A stretch of DNA of 64,000 bases from Tritrichomonas musculus (taxonomy: Eukaryota > Parabasalia > Tritrichomonadida > Tritrichomonadidae): positions 868,001 to 932,000 of the forward strand of contig JAPFFF010000007.1 in NCBI GenBank assembly GCA_039105265.1, in the 5' to 3' direction. The notes below the pieces were generated by a model, which saw nothing but the letters and a program-made list of their open reading frames with translations, searched no databases and was not told the origin of the DNA. The position numbers and the translations under genes were made by a program. Below are positions 1-8,992 of this stretch, one piece after another. Within the stretch, counting starts at the first letter, position 1. Each line of letters opens with the position of its first letter.

Positions 1-294
1 TAGTAATGTCCTCATTCTTGCTTTCATTCGTTGCTTAAGAGCTTCTTCATCAGCAAGGCGCGCATTTTTCAGAAGAGAAATTTCACTATCTTTTTCCTGT
101 TTTAGCTTTTGCTCTTTAAAGTAATGATCAACCTGGACACAATAATTATAATCTTGTTGGAGCTTTTTTGCTAAAGGATAATTTCTTTGCCGAGAAGCTT
201 CAATTATTTCAGTATTTAAACGATTAAGCTCTTCTTTATTTTGCTCATATGTAGTAGGAGATAAGGGGACGAAAGTTTTAGATGATTTTTTCAT
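1..294 (-). CDS. N-terminal part of a coiled-coil protein, cut by the window edge
   Basis: An open frame runs on the minus strand from an ATG at 294 to base 1 (98 codons) without a stop, so only the N-terminus is present. The protein begins MKKSSKTFVPLSPTTYEQNK and is then almost entirely charged and helical (many K, E, Q, R and L), which suggests a coiled coil from about residue 17 onward. There is no signal peptide or membrane segment. The family is not recognised. Long coiled-coil proteins of this style are common among trichomonad cytoskeletal proteins, but that role is inference. About 215 bases separate its start from that of the caspase-like gene, so the two are divergent. Confidence 0.6.
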   Translation of the reverse strand, partial: MKKSSKTFVPLSPTTYEQNKEELNRLNTEIIEASRQRNYPLAKKLQQDYNYCVQVDHYFKEQKLKQEKDSEISLLKNARLADEEALKQRMKARMRTLL

Positions 295-508
295 TTGAAA
301 TGAAATCTAACGAAACTATTAAATTTCATAATTATCTTTTTATATTATCATCAATTCATTTTTTATTCTTAAAGAAAAATTTTTATTAACCTAATTAATC
401 ATAAATATTCCTTTAATTTTATGTAAAATTTTATTTTGATATGGAGAATTTAATAGATTGAATTTCAATACGGTGAAATTATAACAAATACAATTTTTTA
501 AAATTGTC

Positions 509-1672
509 ATGAGTAAACCTGCAAATCCAAATCAGATTAGACAAATTTATCCAGTAGTTAGTGGTGTTGAAAATGCTTTAGTTCTTCAAAAGATTGAAAA
601 TCGTTTAAAGAATCAACCACATAATACTCAACAATTTTCACCTCTTCCTAAAATATCTTATCCAGAGCTTCCAGAAATCGAATACTATCAACGATTTTAT
701 GGTACGTCACCAGATAGTGAATGGATGAATACATCACTTCGTTTTAACCCCTGGGCAGCACAATCTTGGCTTCAAAAACCAGCAAGTAAACCTTCAACTT
801 TACCAAGTCTAGATGGAGGAAATATTCAGCTTTATCCCGTCATATCAATGCCTCCTCCAACTCCTGTTTTCAGCCTTGAAGAATTTCAAAAGCTTAGACA
901 ACATAAATCTGTCGAAGATGGTATTAAACAATTAAATGAACTTGCAACCAGGCTTAATGGCCAAGGAACAAATATTGTTCCATCTAATATGCCACGGGCA
1001 TGCTTTATTTGCTCAAATAGTTATACAAAAGAAAGCTTGAAACTTGGTGTTGGACCAATTAATGATTCTATCACAGTTGCAGCAAATCATAAATATATGG
1101 GGTATAAAGTTTTCTATATTCATAATCCCAAATCAACTCAGTTTCTTACCTTTTTGCGAGCATTTCTAGAAAGAACAACAGAATATTTAACAGTTTTTTA
1201 TACTGGACATGGATCAAACAGAAAGAACTACAATGGAACAGAAAAAAGTGGATATGATCAATATATGGTATTTGATGATGATTATGTAAAAGACGATACA
1301 TTAGCTCAATATCTTAAAGATTATGCAACTGGTGCTCCAAAAACTCTTCTTCTTTCTGACTGTTGCCATTCTGGAACGATTTGGGATATTCCAGAGGACC
1401 CAATTGAAGCTACCAAATTTCCAGCTAATATTGTATCTATATCTTCAAGTGATGATGATAACACTGCTAAACAAGGCACAATTGAAAATAATTCACAAGG
1501 AATCTTTACTTTCTTTTTCTGGAAAACAATTAAAGAACATCCCGATTACACTTTCTTGCAGATTAAGCCTATTGTTGATAAAGAAGTTAGAAAATACAAT
1601 CAAGAATGCATTATTCATTCTACTCGTCATAATATGGTTGATTCAGTCTTCTTTCCTCCGCATCTTAAGTGA
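509..1672 (+). CDS. Caspase-like (clan CD, C14/metacaspase-type) cysteine peptidase
   Basis: A 387-residue protein. Residues 1-160 are a Pro/Asn-rich leader without a recognised domain, followed by a caspase-like fold. Strand residues ACFICSNSY (about 164-172) are followed by the histidine motif YTGHG, with His at 234. The cysteine motif LLSDCCHSGT (281-290) places the likely nucleophile at Cys286, directly before HSG as in metacaspases (DxCHSG). Metacaspases cleave after Arg/Lys rather than Asp, and trichomonads have several. No p10-type extra domain is obvious. The His-Cys dyad is intact, so the enzyme is probably active. The ATG at 509 is the first in frame after an AT-rich leader, and no convincing TCA initiator lies within 20 bases. 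The substrate is unknown. Confidence 0.8.
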   Translation: MSKPANPNQIRQIYPVVSGVENALVLQKIENRLKNQPHNTQQFSPLPKISYPELPEIEYYQRFYGTSPDSEWMNTSLRFNPWAAQSWLQKPASKPSTLPSLDGGNIQLYPVISMPPPTPVFSLEEFQKLRQHKSVEDGIKQLNELATRLNGQGTNIVPSNMPRACFICSNSYTKESLKLGVGPINDSITVAANHKYMGYKVFYIHNPKSTQFLTFLRAFLERTTEYLTVFYTGHGSNRKNYNGTEKSGYDQYMVFDDDYVKDDTLAQYLKDYATGAPKTLLLSDCCHSGTIWDIPEDPIEATKFPANIVSISSSDDDNTAKQGTIENNSQGIFTFFFWKTIKEHPDYTFLQIKPIVDKEVRKYNQECIIHSTRHNMVDSVFFPPHLK

Positions 1673-2280
1673 AATCGAAGCCTTATTTATTACACAAATT
1701 ATCCAACTTTTCATTACATTTGTAATATTAAATTATTGATATGTTTTAATTTTATACTTTTCTTTATACATAAAAATGAATAAAAAAAAACATATATTAG
1801 TTAGAAACATTTTAATAATTTTGCAAAGACTACTTTTTGTTGGTAATAGAAGATATAAAAGAATACTAAAATATCATATTATATCTTCTGTATATATAAG
1901 TCATTGATGTCTTTTGAGTATTATTAATGAGGTTATAATTGAAGCCAACTTGTTTTCAATTTTCACTTACAAAATCTTTAAATCATAAAAATTTTAAGTT
2001 AAAACTTATGCTGATTAGCGATTAAGTTAATTGAAATGTATATATAAATGATTTGCCTAGTATTTGTTTTCACTTCAAATTATAAATAAAAAGAAATGAT
2101 ATTTCGTAATTTATAAAATTTTTGAATTTTGCATGTCATCAAACTTGATTATTAATCTCTCGATATAATTAATAAGAACGTTTAATTTCGAAGTTCATTA
2201 AATCCATTGGATTTAATCATTCAAAAAGTTATAAAAAGAGATTAATTTTGACAATATTCTGTCAAAAATATCGAATTATT
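1673..2280. other. AT-rich intergenic stretch
   Basis: Downstream flank of the caspase-like gene up to the MITE. Nothing beyond AT-rich sequence, short homopolymers and chance frames was seen. Confidence 0.6.
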
Positions 2281-2329
2281 TATAGTAGTGTCGATAAGTG
2301 GCCACGCTCTCAATTAAGTGGCCACGGTG
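2281..2329 (+). repeat. Left terminal inverted repeat of MITE
   Basis: This 49-base sequence is the reverse complement of 3205-3253 except for one base (48/49). It holds two direct copies of AAGTGGCCAC spaced by CGCTCTCAATT-type sequence. GTGGCCAC is itself palindromic, as expected of paired transposase-binding sites (inference). Confidence 0.92.
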
Positions 2330-3251
2330 ATTTGACAATCAACTCCACTAAAATTATTAGGGAATAGAATGGCATGCTCTCAATTTTGTAAAAAATTCAA
2401 AGGATATAAATTTTTATTCCCGTGGCCATCTTTAAGGTGTCAGAAAATAAGAAATTCATTTCAATAATGTAGGTGTAAAATGACACACTCACAATTTCCT
2501 ACTTTTTCTTAAGAAAAATGTGGATGCAAAAATTCGTTTTTAAGGTGTCAAAAAAATTAAAATCCACTCAAATAATTGTGGTATAAAACGGCATTATGGT
2601 GCCGTTTATTTGAATAAAAAGATCAATAAAATTCAATGAGTAACCACTATTTTCTTCTCAAAAATTATCTGCATTTATGAAGTCATAACTCAGCATCATC
2701 TAGTCCCTGCCTTCTTACGTTCGCTATATCGACATTCCAAAAATAAATTGCTGATGCTTTTCTCAGCATCAATTTGATACCTACATTTATTTACTGAAAA
2801 GCAGCAGCTTTATTCTCTAATATCGCTTTTAAACTTATTCAGGATCTTATTTTTTACTAGCGCTATCAAGAAAATCAACAAAACAAATCATTAAATCCAA
2901 CTAATGCTTTCATTTGGATGGTCTTATCCTGATTCAAAGAAACATTACCCTCTAATAATTACTAAATATCGATCTAAAAGATTAGAAAGAAATAATGATA
3001 AGTTAGATCAAACTTTTGTTTTGCTGATTTTGTTTTGATTGTATTAGTAAAAATTAAGATATTGATTCTTGATTATACAATGTAAAAGATTAATAAATAA
3101 GTTAATTGATCTCTAATTATTATTAATTAATCACGAATATTGATAGAAATTGTATATTTTTGCTATTTTATTTTTCATTTTTAAATCTTTTTGAATTAAT
3201 CTGACACCGTGGCCACTTAATTGAGAGCGTGGCCACTTATAGACACTACTA
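2283..3251. mobile_element. Non-autonomous DNA transposon (MITE-like, about 969 bp)
   Basis: The segment is bounded by near-perfect 49-base inverted repeats, starting TAGTAGTGTC and ending GACACTACTA, with TA on both sides, which fits a TA-targeting Tc1/mariner-type element. No frame above 60 codons lies inside, so it relies on a transposase elsewhere. The left subterminal part repeats degenerate pieces of the end: CCGTGGCCA near 2420, GGCATGCTCTCAATTTT near 2372, and two TTTAAGGTGTCA units near 2430 and 2540. The 48/49 match between ends indicates fairly recent movement. The superfamily is inferred from the TA flank and end sequence only. Confidence 0.82.
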
Positions 3252-3253
3252 TA
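3205..3253 (-). repeat. Right terminal inverted repeat of MITE
   Basis: Mirror of 2281-2329 with one mismatch. It again carries two GTGGCCAC cores and ends in CACTACTATA next to a TATATA stretch. Confidence 0.92.
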
Positions 3254-4019
3254 TATAATATTTTAGGTTTTCCTATCTAGATTTTTATTATTTGCAGAAA
3301 CTTTAAAATTAAATGAATAAAGGGAAAAAATAGTCAAATCAACGAAAAAAAATTCTTCAAAAAAATATTTTTTGAGTAAAAATAAGTATACTTGGGCATA
3401 AGATGCGATATAAATCATATCGGATATGATTGAGATTGCATGAATAAGAACAAATATAAACCAAAAAAAAAAAGATTTTGGAAAAATAACCCATAAATTC
3501 GTCCGAGGAAACTGGTTTTTATTGGTATGCATTTTCATATAATAAAAGACTGAGCTTTTGTAATAATTAATTTTTTTATATTACCTCAAAACAGTTTTAT
3601 TTAATCTAAAGTATTCTCTTATGAATATAAAAAAAAAATTATAAAAAAAGAGAAATTAATGCTAATTCGTGTAAAATGGTGGGATTTTGAAAATATTAAT
3701 TTTTGAATAAGAATCATTTATTGCTTTCAGTCTTTCATTCAATTGATAAACAAATATTTTCCAAAAAGTTTTAAGTATTCTATGACATCATTTAATATTT
3801 TTTCAATCAATGTCTGAAATGGTAAAAAATTGAATGAATTTTAGTATTTATAATATAATTGAATGAATTTTAAGTATAATCAATAATATTTTCTTATAGA
3901 TAATTTCTTTTTTTATTCGAAAAATATTTCTTTGCAACTTTTGATAAAAATCATATCACATAATTATGAAAAAGTTCATCATTTCACTTCCTTTATAAAA
4001 AATACCCTTCTCAAAAATT
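3254..4019. other. AT-rich intergenic and promoter stretch
   Basis: Between the MITE and the next gene. A minus-strand frame of 91 codons (3263-3538) lies here but has low-complexity F/I/S/K composition and no family signal, so it is not called. Nothing else is evident. Confidence 0.5.
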
Positions 4020-4026
4020 TCATTGT
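4020..4026 (+). promoter_or_regulatory. Initiator-like motif TCATTGT
   Basis: A TCA-centred initiator whose A lies 13 bases before the ATG at 4035. It matches the trichomonad Inr form (TCA followed by pyrimidine/AT). It would make a very short 5' leader. Confidence 0.5.
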
Positions 4027-4034
4027 GCTGGATT

Positions 4035-4730
4035 ATGGGACGTTCAAAGAGATGTAGGATTTCAGTTAGGTTCATTCGCGTTCTTAATACAGATGGATCG
4101 ACAAAAAAACGCTACAGACTCGAAGAAAAGGGAAAACATTTAACCCTGATCTCAGATCCAACACACATGAATACCTCTGACCCATCTTGCATTTCAGCAG
4201 AGCTTCTTCTAGCTGCAACTACGCTAAATAAGGTATCAGAGAAACAGCATATTTTAGATGAATCCATAAGTGGACTAAAGGATATCCCTATTTCTGATAT
4301 CGTGCACGAGAATTCTGCAGCTACCCTTTCTGAGCCAGAATCTCCGCCTCATTCAGCAGATACATCTCGTTTCCCGAATATATTGCCTTCTACAATAAAA
4401 CCAAATAAGAAAGGTTCAAATGGTTTTATAAAGCAAACAAATTTTGAAGAAGAATTTTTAAAGCTTGAAACATTTGAGCCAATTAGCTCATTTTGGCCAT
4501 CAGAATCTACCCCTTTTTCTTCGCCATCATCACCAGAAATCAACTTAGACAGTGATTTTACTGTTGATGAAGTCCCTTTAAATCTAAACTTGGACAATAC
4601 AGATAACTTGTTATCAAGTTCTAAATGGAACATTCATGATAAAGTTGATTCAAACGACTTTGGACTTAATTTTCCAAACTTTTGTTCAACTACATCAGAA
4701 GAGTTTCCCAATCTCTTTTCAACTTGGTGA
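4035..4730 (+). CDS. Hypothetical Ser/Pro-rich protein with basic N-terminus
   Basis: A 231-residue protein starting MGRSKRCRISVRFIRVLNTD. The frame is open upstream from a TTG at 4023, but the ATG at 4035 just after the initiator-like TCATTG is the sensible start. Residues 1-35 are strongly basic and could bind nucleic acid. The rest is acidic and Ser/Pro/Asn-rich and looks disordered, with short hydrophobic-acidic clusters (for example near the C-terminus, FPNFCSTTSEEFPNLFSTW). A basic head with an acidic tail resembles a transcriptional co-regulator, but no domain is recognised and this is only a guess. There is no signal peptide or membrane segment. Confidence 0.6.
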   Translation: MGRSKRCRISVRFIRVLNTDGSTKKRYRLEEKGKHLTLISDPTHMNTSDPSCISAELLLAATTLNKVSEKQHILDESISGLKDIPISDIVHENSAATLSEPESPPHSADTSRFPNILPSTIKPNKKGSNGFIKQTNFEEEFLKLETFEPISSFWPSESTPFSSPSSPEINLDSDFTVDEVPLNLNLDNTDNLLSSSKWNIHDKVDSNDFGLNFPNFCSTTSEEFPNLFSTW

Positions 4731-5854
4731 AAACGGAAAAATTATCTTTTTTATTTAAAAATTTATATCTTTTATAATTTATAGTAATGGTATTCCACTC
4801 ATAAATAAAATTCTGTTTTACGAAAAACTTTTTTGAATTGAACCCTTCGTAATTGCTTAATAACAAAGAGCATCCATCGTATCATTAACTATAAAATTAA
4901 TCAATTTAAGCACTTAAGGCTTTATGAAAATTGAGTATTTTCATCTTCAAAATAAACTCAATTGACTTGGCCGAATTATGCCAATGGTCAAATATGATAT
5001 GAAATTTTCTATCAAGTGTATTTTATTGAAAATATCAAAGAATTAATTTGAATATATTGAATGCAAAAATATGACATTTATTTTTTTTGATATATAAATA
5101 TATCTTTGAAAATTTGTATTATATATGGCAGCAATTTGCTTGAAAATAGCAAAAGCAATAAAAACAATTTTATTTTATATTTATATCTTATCTTAATTTT
5201 TGAAAATATAATATTGATTATGATCAGAAATTTATTATATAAATGAAAATTTATTAATTAAAAATTTTAGTAGGTGCTAATTCAAAGCAGAAAACCTAAT
5301 TATTTGATAATCGATATATAATTAAATAAAAATCTTATTTTAAATGGTTTTCGTTTTATTTTAAATCACTACATATCAATAAAGCATTCTATTAATGCAT
5401 TCTAACATTTCCAAATGCATTTGGTAATCATTTCATAAAACTTTTATTTTGTAAAAAGGGTAGCTATAAAAAAGCGTGACAAGATATATTTTTTAAAAAA
5501 AAAGCTTGTATTGAGTATATCATCTAAATTATTTCTCGCATAAAAATATATTGATTTTATAAATTCAATCTCTTTTGCAAATATTCTAATAAATATTCTA
5601 ATGTTTATATAAATTAAATCACTTATGTAGATCTTAGCATTGAATCTTTCCATTGCTTACTATATTTAGAATTATTCCAATTATCACATTTATTAGAAAG
5701 TATCTTTATTACATTAAATTGGTATATATAAAACAAGGCTTCATTTGATTAACCAATTTCATTGTTTCTTTTTAAAAAAGTGAATAATGAATGAATTAAT
5801 CAAGACCAAATAAAAAGTGAATTTTCAAAGAAAAGATTTTGTCGTTTATTTCTC
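4731..5854. other. Long AT-rich intergenic stretch
   Basis: About 1.1 kb without a supported gene. A 69-codon minus-strand frame (5444-5653) is rich in F, I, K and Y, as random AT-rich DNA gives, and is not called. No inverted ends or tandem array were seen. Confidence 0.55.
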
Positions 5855-5862
5855 TCAATTTT
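5855..5862 (+). promoter_or_regulatory. Initiator-like motif TCAATTTT
   Basis: The A of TCA lies 10 bases before the ATG at 5867, in a pyrimidine-rich TTTCTCTCAATTTTC context. The same octamer precedes the USP gene at 18044. Confidence 0.45.
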
Positions 5863-5866
5863 CAAA

Positions 5867-6868
5867 ATGAAGCCTACTCCACCCAAAACACCAAAACATA
5901 CTCGAGCCAATATTTCATTACCTGCTTCCGAAAATAAAGATCAAGAAAAAGACGCGCTTCAAGATGAAAATGATAAAAACGATTTAAATTTAGATGATGA
6001 AGATAACCTTGAACTTTTTGCTTCACCAAGATCCTTCAGAGGGCATACTATTAAATTGGAACAGTTTGGATCATATTCTCCCAGTTGGACAATTGGATCA
6101 AGCAGACGAGCGCCTCGACCTAAAGATGAGGCTCCTGGACCAACAGATTATGACATTTCAAATTATAATACCATGAGTAGTATTGCTTCTCGCACTCGTA
6201 AAAAGCAAGAAAATAATTTAGACCGTTCTACAACTTCAAGAAATCTAAATAGAACAATAAGCAAAAATAGTTTTACTCGTAGCAATCTTACGTCTACAGC
6301 AAGATCGAATTATAGTAATGCGTATTCTTCAAATACAAGTTCAAGATCACCAAGAAACAATACAAATCAAAGTTCTCGAGTTGATGCTCTTAAAAATTAC
6401 AGAACAATTACAAGTGACATAGATTTTGTAAATATGAATGATTATTATTCAACTTTTGGAGATTTAAAACGAAGTAGATCAATAGGCATTAGAAAAGATA
6501 CAATTTTTTGGACGCCAACACAGTCTCCGCCCGTTATGTATGAATTAAATTCCTCTCTTTCCCCGCGCAATATTCGGATTGGAAAAAGGATTCAAGAAAA
6601 AATTGAAGAAAAGCCTGGGCCTGGGGATTATGATCCTTCTCTTGATTATACTAGAGTTGATGATAATAAAAAACTACTTACAATAAGTAAGTCATCTGAA
6701 AGAGAAGTTTTCCATATAGAAAGAAATAAAAGCCCTGGTCCTGGCCAATATGAAGTTATTAAATTGCCAAGGAAACCTCCAACATGGTTTAAAGAAAGAA
6801 GAATTACTAAACCGCCAAATGAACATGATGGATCAAGCTACGCTAGTAGTAGAGTGTCATATAGGTAG
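5867..6868 (+). CDS. STPGR (sperm-tail PG-rich repeat) protein, axonemal type
   Basis: A 333-residue protein with three PGP-x-x-Y motifs typical of sperm-tail PG-rich repeats (SHIPPO/ODF3 family): APGPTDYD at about 89-96, KPGPGDYDPS at 249-258 and SPGPGQYEV at 289-297. Between the first and second motifs lies a Ser/Asn/Arg-rich linker (100-200) that looks disordered. Family members sit on or inside axonemal doublet microtubules, so a place in the flagellar axoneme or the microtubular cytoskeleton is likely. The N-terminus is Pro-rich and then acidic (residues 25-50). There is no membrane segment. The start is the first ATG after the initiator-like motif. Confidence 0.78.
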   Translation: MKPTPPKTPKHTRANISLPASENKDQEKDALQDENDKNDLNLDDEDNLELFASPRSFRGHTIKLEQFGSYSPSWTIGSSRRAPRPKDEAPGPTDYDISNYNTMSSIASRTRKKQENNLDRSTTSRNLNRTISKNSFTRSNLTSTARSNYSNAYSSNTSSRSPRNNTNQSSRVDALKNYRTITSDIDFVNMNDYYSTFGDLKRSRSIGIRKDTIFWTPTQSPPVMYELNSSLSPRNIRIGKRIQEKIEEKPGPGDYDPSLDYTRVDDNKKLLTISKSSEREVFHIERNKSPGPGQYEVIKLPRKPPTWFKERRITKPPNEHDGSSYASSRVSYR

Positions 6869-7078
6869 CATTCCATATTTGTAATAATAATTATTTTCAA
6901 AAAAAAAAAAAATCCAATATTGCGTCATGCTAATATTTTGTGTAGCATGATTTTTGTAATAAAAAACGGATTATTTTGCGAATTTTTATAATTTAATTTT
7001 CCTATTCAATAATCTTTCAAAATCATAAGTAGCACAATTAATAGCAATATTTATTAATATATGTATTTAAAAATAAAA

Positions 7079-8917
7079 TTAATCATCAAATCCGCTCACA
7101 TCAATTTTTTTAACACTGACTTTTTTTCTTCTCTTTTTTTCATCAAGTAAGTAATTTAATGACAAAACTATATTGTTATTGTAAGGTTCCTTCTTTGCCT
7201 CTAAAATTTCTATTGTTTTACGCAGTTCAAATTTTGGATGATTTAAAATCATTCTTGCCATTTTGAACTGTCTGAATTTGAGACAAATTGTCATTAAATT
7301 AAAGAATTCATCGCACTCATCAGAAACCTCTAGATACTTGTAACATCTATTAACATCTATATCTTCATTTTGAATTAAAACAGAGAAAGATTTAAAATAT
7401 TGAAGAAAACAACAATACATGATTGGAGATATATAAGAAAAGCCAGGATGGTCAAGATCTAATTTTTTGCCATCCATTTTTGCTTTTTCTAAAAGAAGAT
7501 TAATCATCTCATGGTTATCATAACGAACAAGATAGTTAATTAGATACATTTCATCATACTTTATATTTAAATTTATGCCTGGAATTTCAATAATATTTCT
7601 GAACATTTCACTGTTATTAAACATTGCTGCTGCAAGAAGAAACATTGAAGTATTATTTTCAGTTTGAGCTAGAAGAGTCATGTCACTCCAATTAGCAAAA
7701 TAAAAGCAATTTAAAGTGTTTGACAGAGTCCCGTCTGAATTATAGATATCAAATTCATTTGGACACCCTTTAAATTTAATTAGATTTTCTGAAATAATTC
7801 TATGGTGAAACGCCAAAGAGTAAGGTAGACAAACATAAAAAGGATCGATATCATTCTGGTTATCAAACTCTATTTTATTTTCATTCTTTTCTTTTTGAAT
7901 TAATTTAAGTTGCTCATCAACTATCTTAAAAATATCTTCATCACCTCCAATAACTGAAAATTTTGCAATCCTCGAAGTAAATAATTCTTTAACATTAGGA
8001 GATTTGCGAAAAATATATTCAAAACATTTTTTTGATCCAAAATATGCTGTATATTCAAGTAAATTGGAATTTTTAATCATTACGTTGCAATCATATATTG
8101 ATAATTTAATTATTTGGGAAAAATCAAAATCTTGAGTTCTTAAAATTATATTTTCGAATTCAATAAGATCATCATTTCTTAAGCATGTTGGAAGTTGTTG
8201 TGGATTGAATCCTGTTAAAAGATATTTTTTATGTTCCTCAAAATCGTTGGCTGCTAATTTTGCAAAAGCATCATTTTCTTGAAAATCACAAAAATTCGTA
8301 AATTCAAATTTCGATACAAAGTCAGTATATTCTGTGCTTGGCATTAAATGAATGTATGGAATGCTTTTTATGAAATTGTAATCATTGCCAACTTCATAAC
8401 TACAATAAGTAGGAAATAAATGGGGCATTTTTTCTTTCATCCAATTCAAACGGTGATAATCGTTCAAATCAAATCTAATATGACCCCTCTGCCGTAAATT
8501 TTCATATATAAAACATTCTGAGACCGGAACTGGTGAAAAACGGCTTAAATCTTGAATAGAATCTGTTTCGGATTTATTTTCTTGAAGAAAAAATTGATCA
8601 TCCTGGGGTAAGGGATTAACAATTGATGCAAAAATTGGCATCAACGTTGAATGATAAGAATCTAGATCAGAATAATTAGCTTTAACAAATTCATCAAATT
8701 TTTCAATAAAATCTATAATTAAATTGACTTTTGCCGGCTGAATTTTAATTTGATTTAATAAAGTTGATGCTAGAGTCTTTAAGTTATGAGAGCCTGAATT
8801 TCTTAAAATATATGATAATGAATCATTAAAATTTTCTTTATTTAAATTACTAATAACCTTCTGACATTCAACAATTTGATTATAAAAAGAACCTAAAAAA
8901 AAATCTGGGTCTTCCAT
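7079..8917 (-). CDS. DUF3447/ankyrin-type protein of trichomonad family
   Basis: A 612-residue protein. It resembles the large trichomonad family annotated as DUF3447 or ankyrin-repeat proteins. A central block around residues 250-310 reads like the conserved core (RNDDLIEFENIILR, later LLEYTAYFGSKKCFEYIF). From about 420 onward come degenerate ankyrin-like units such as NNTSMFLLAAAMFNNSEMFR and EMYLINYLVRYDNHEMINLL. The N-terminal 200 residues hold an RQRGHIRFDLNDYHRLNWM segment. Ankyrin folds bind proteins, but partner and role are unknown. The start lies only 75 bases from the start of the oppositely oriented 8993 gene, so both probably share a promoter region. The C-terminus is basic (KKRRKKVSVKK). 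Confidence 0.7.
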   Translation of the reverse strand: MEDPDFFLGSFYNQIVECQKVISNLNKENFNDSLSYILRNSGSHNLKTLASTLLNQIKIQPAKVNLIIDFIEKFDEFVKANYSDLDSYHSTLMPIFASIVNPLPQDDQFFLQENKSETDSIQDLSRFSPVPVSECFIYENLRQRGHIRFDLNDYHRLNWMKEKMPHLFPTYCSYEVGNDYNFIKSIPYIHLMPSTEYTDFVSKFEFTNFCDFQENDAFAKLAANDFEEHKKYLLTGFNPQQLPTCLRNDDLIEFENIILRTQDFDFSQIIKLSIYDCNVMIKNSNLLEYTAYFGSKKCFEYIFRKSPNVKELFTSRIAKFSVIGGDEDIFKIVDEQLKLIQKEKNENKIEFDNQNDIDPFYVCLPYSLAFHHRIISENLIKFKGCPNEFDIYNSDGTLSNTLNCFYFANWSDMTLLAQTENNTSMFLLAAAMFNNSEMFRNIIEIPGINLNIKYDEMYLINYLVRYDNHEMINLLLEKAKMDGKKLDLDHPGFSYISPIMYCCFLQYFKSFSVLIQNEDIDVNRCYKYLEVSDECDEFFNLMTICLKFRQFKMARMILNHPKFELRKTIEILEAKKEPYNNNIVLSLNYLLDEKKRRKKVSVKKIDVSGFDD

Positions 8918-8992
8918 TACAAATTATTTAAATAATTTATATTTGGCCTTGATGAATATTTAAAATTTTTCACTCAGCATGTCAGATTAAAA
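8918..8992. promoter_or_regulatory. 75-bp divergent promoter region
   Basis: Shared spacer of the 7079-8917 (-) and 8993-13654 (+) genes. On the plus side, TCACTCA at 8970 and TCAGATT at 8982 are initiator-like, 21 and 9 bases before the ATG at 8993. No clear TCA motif is close to the minus-strand ATG. Confidence 0.45.

Noticed and set aside
1323-1739. 138-codon frame overlapping the caspase-like gene
   Set aside because: Shadow in another frame with chance-like I/L/F/K composition; the caspase motifs are in the longer frame.
3263-3538. Minus-strand frame of 91 codons next to the MITE
   Set aside because: Composition is F/I/S/K-biased as AT-rich noise gives and no family signal is present.
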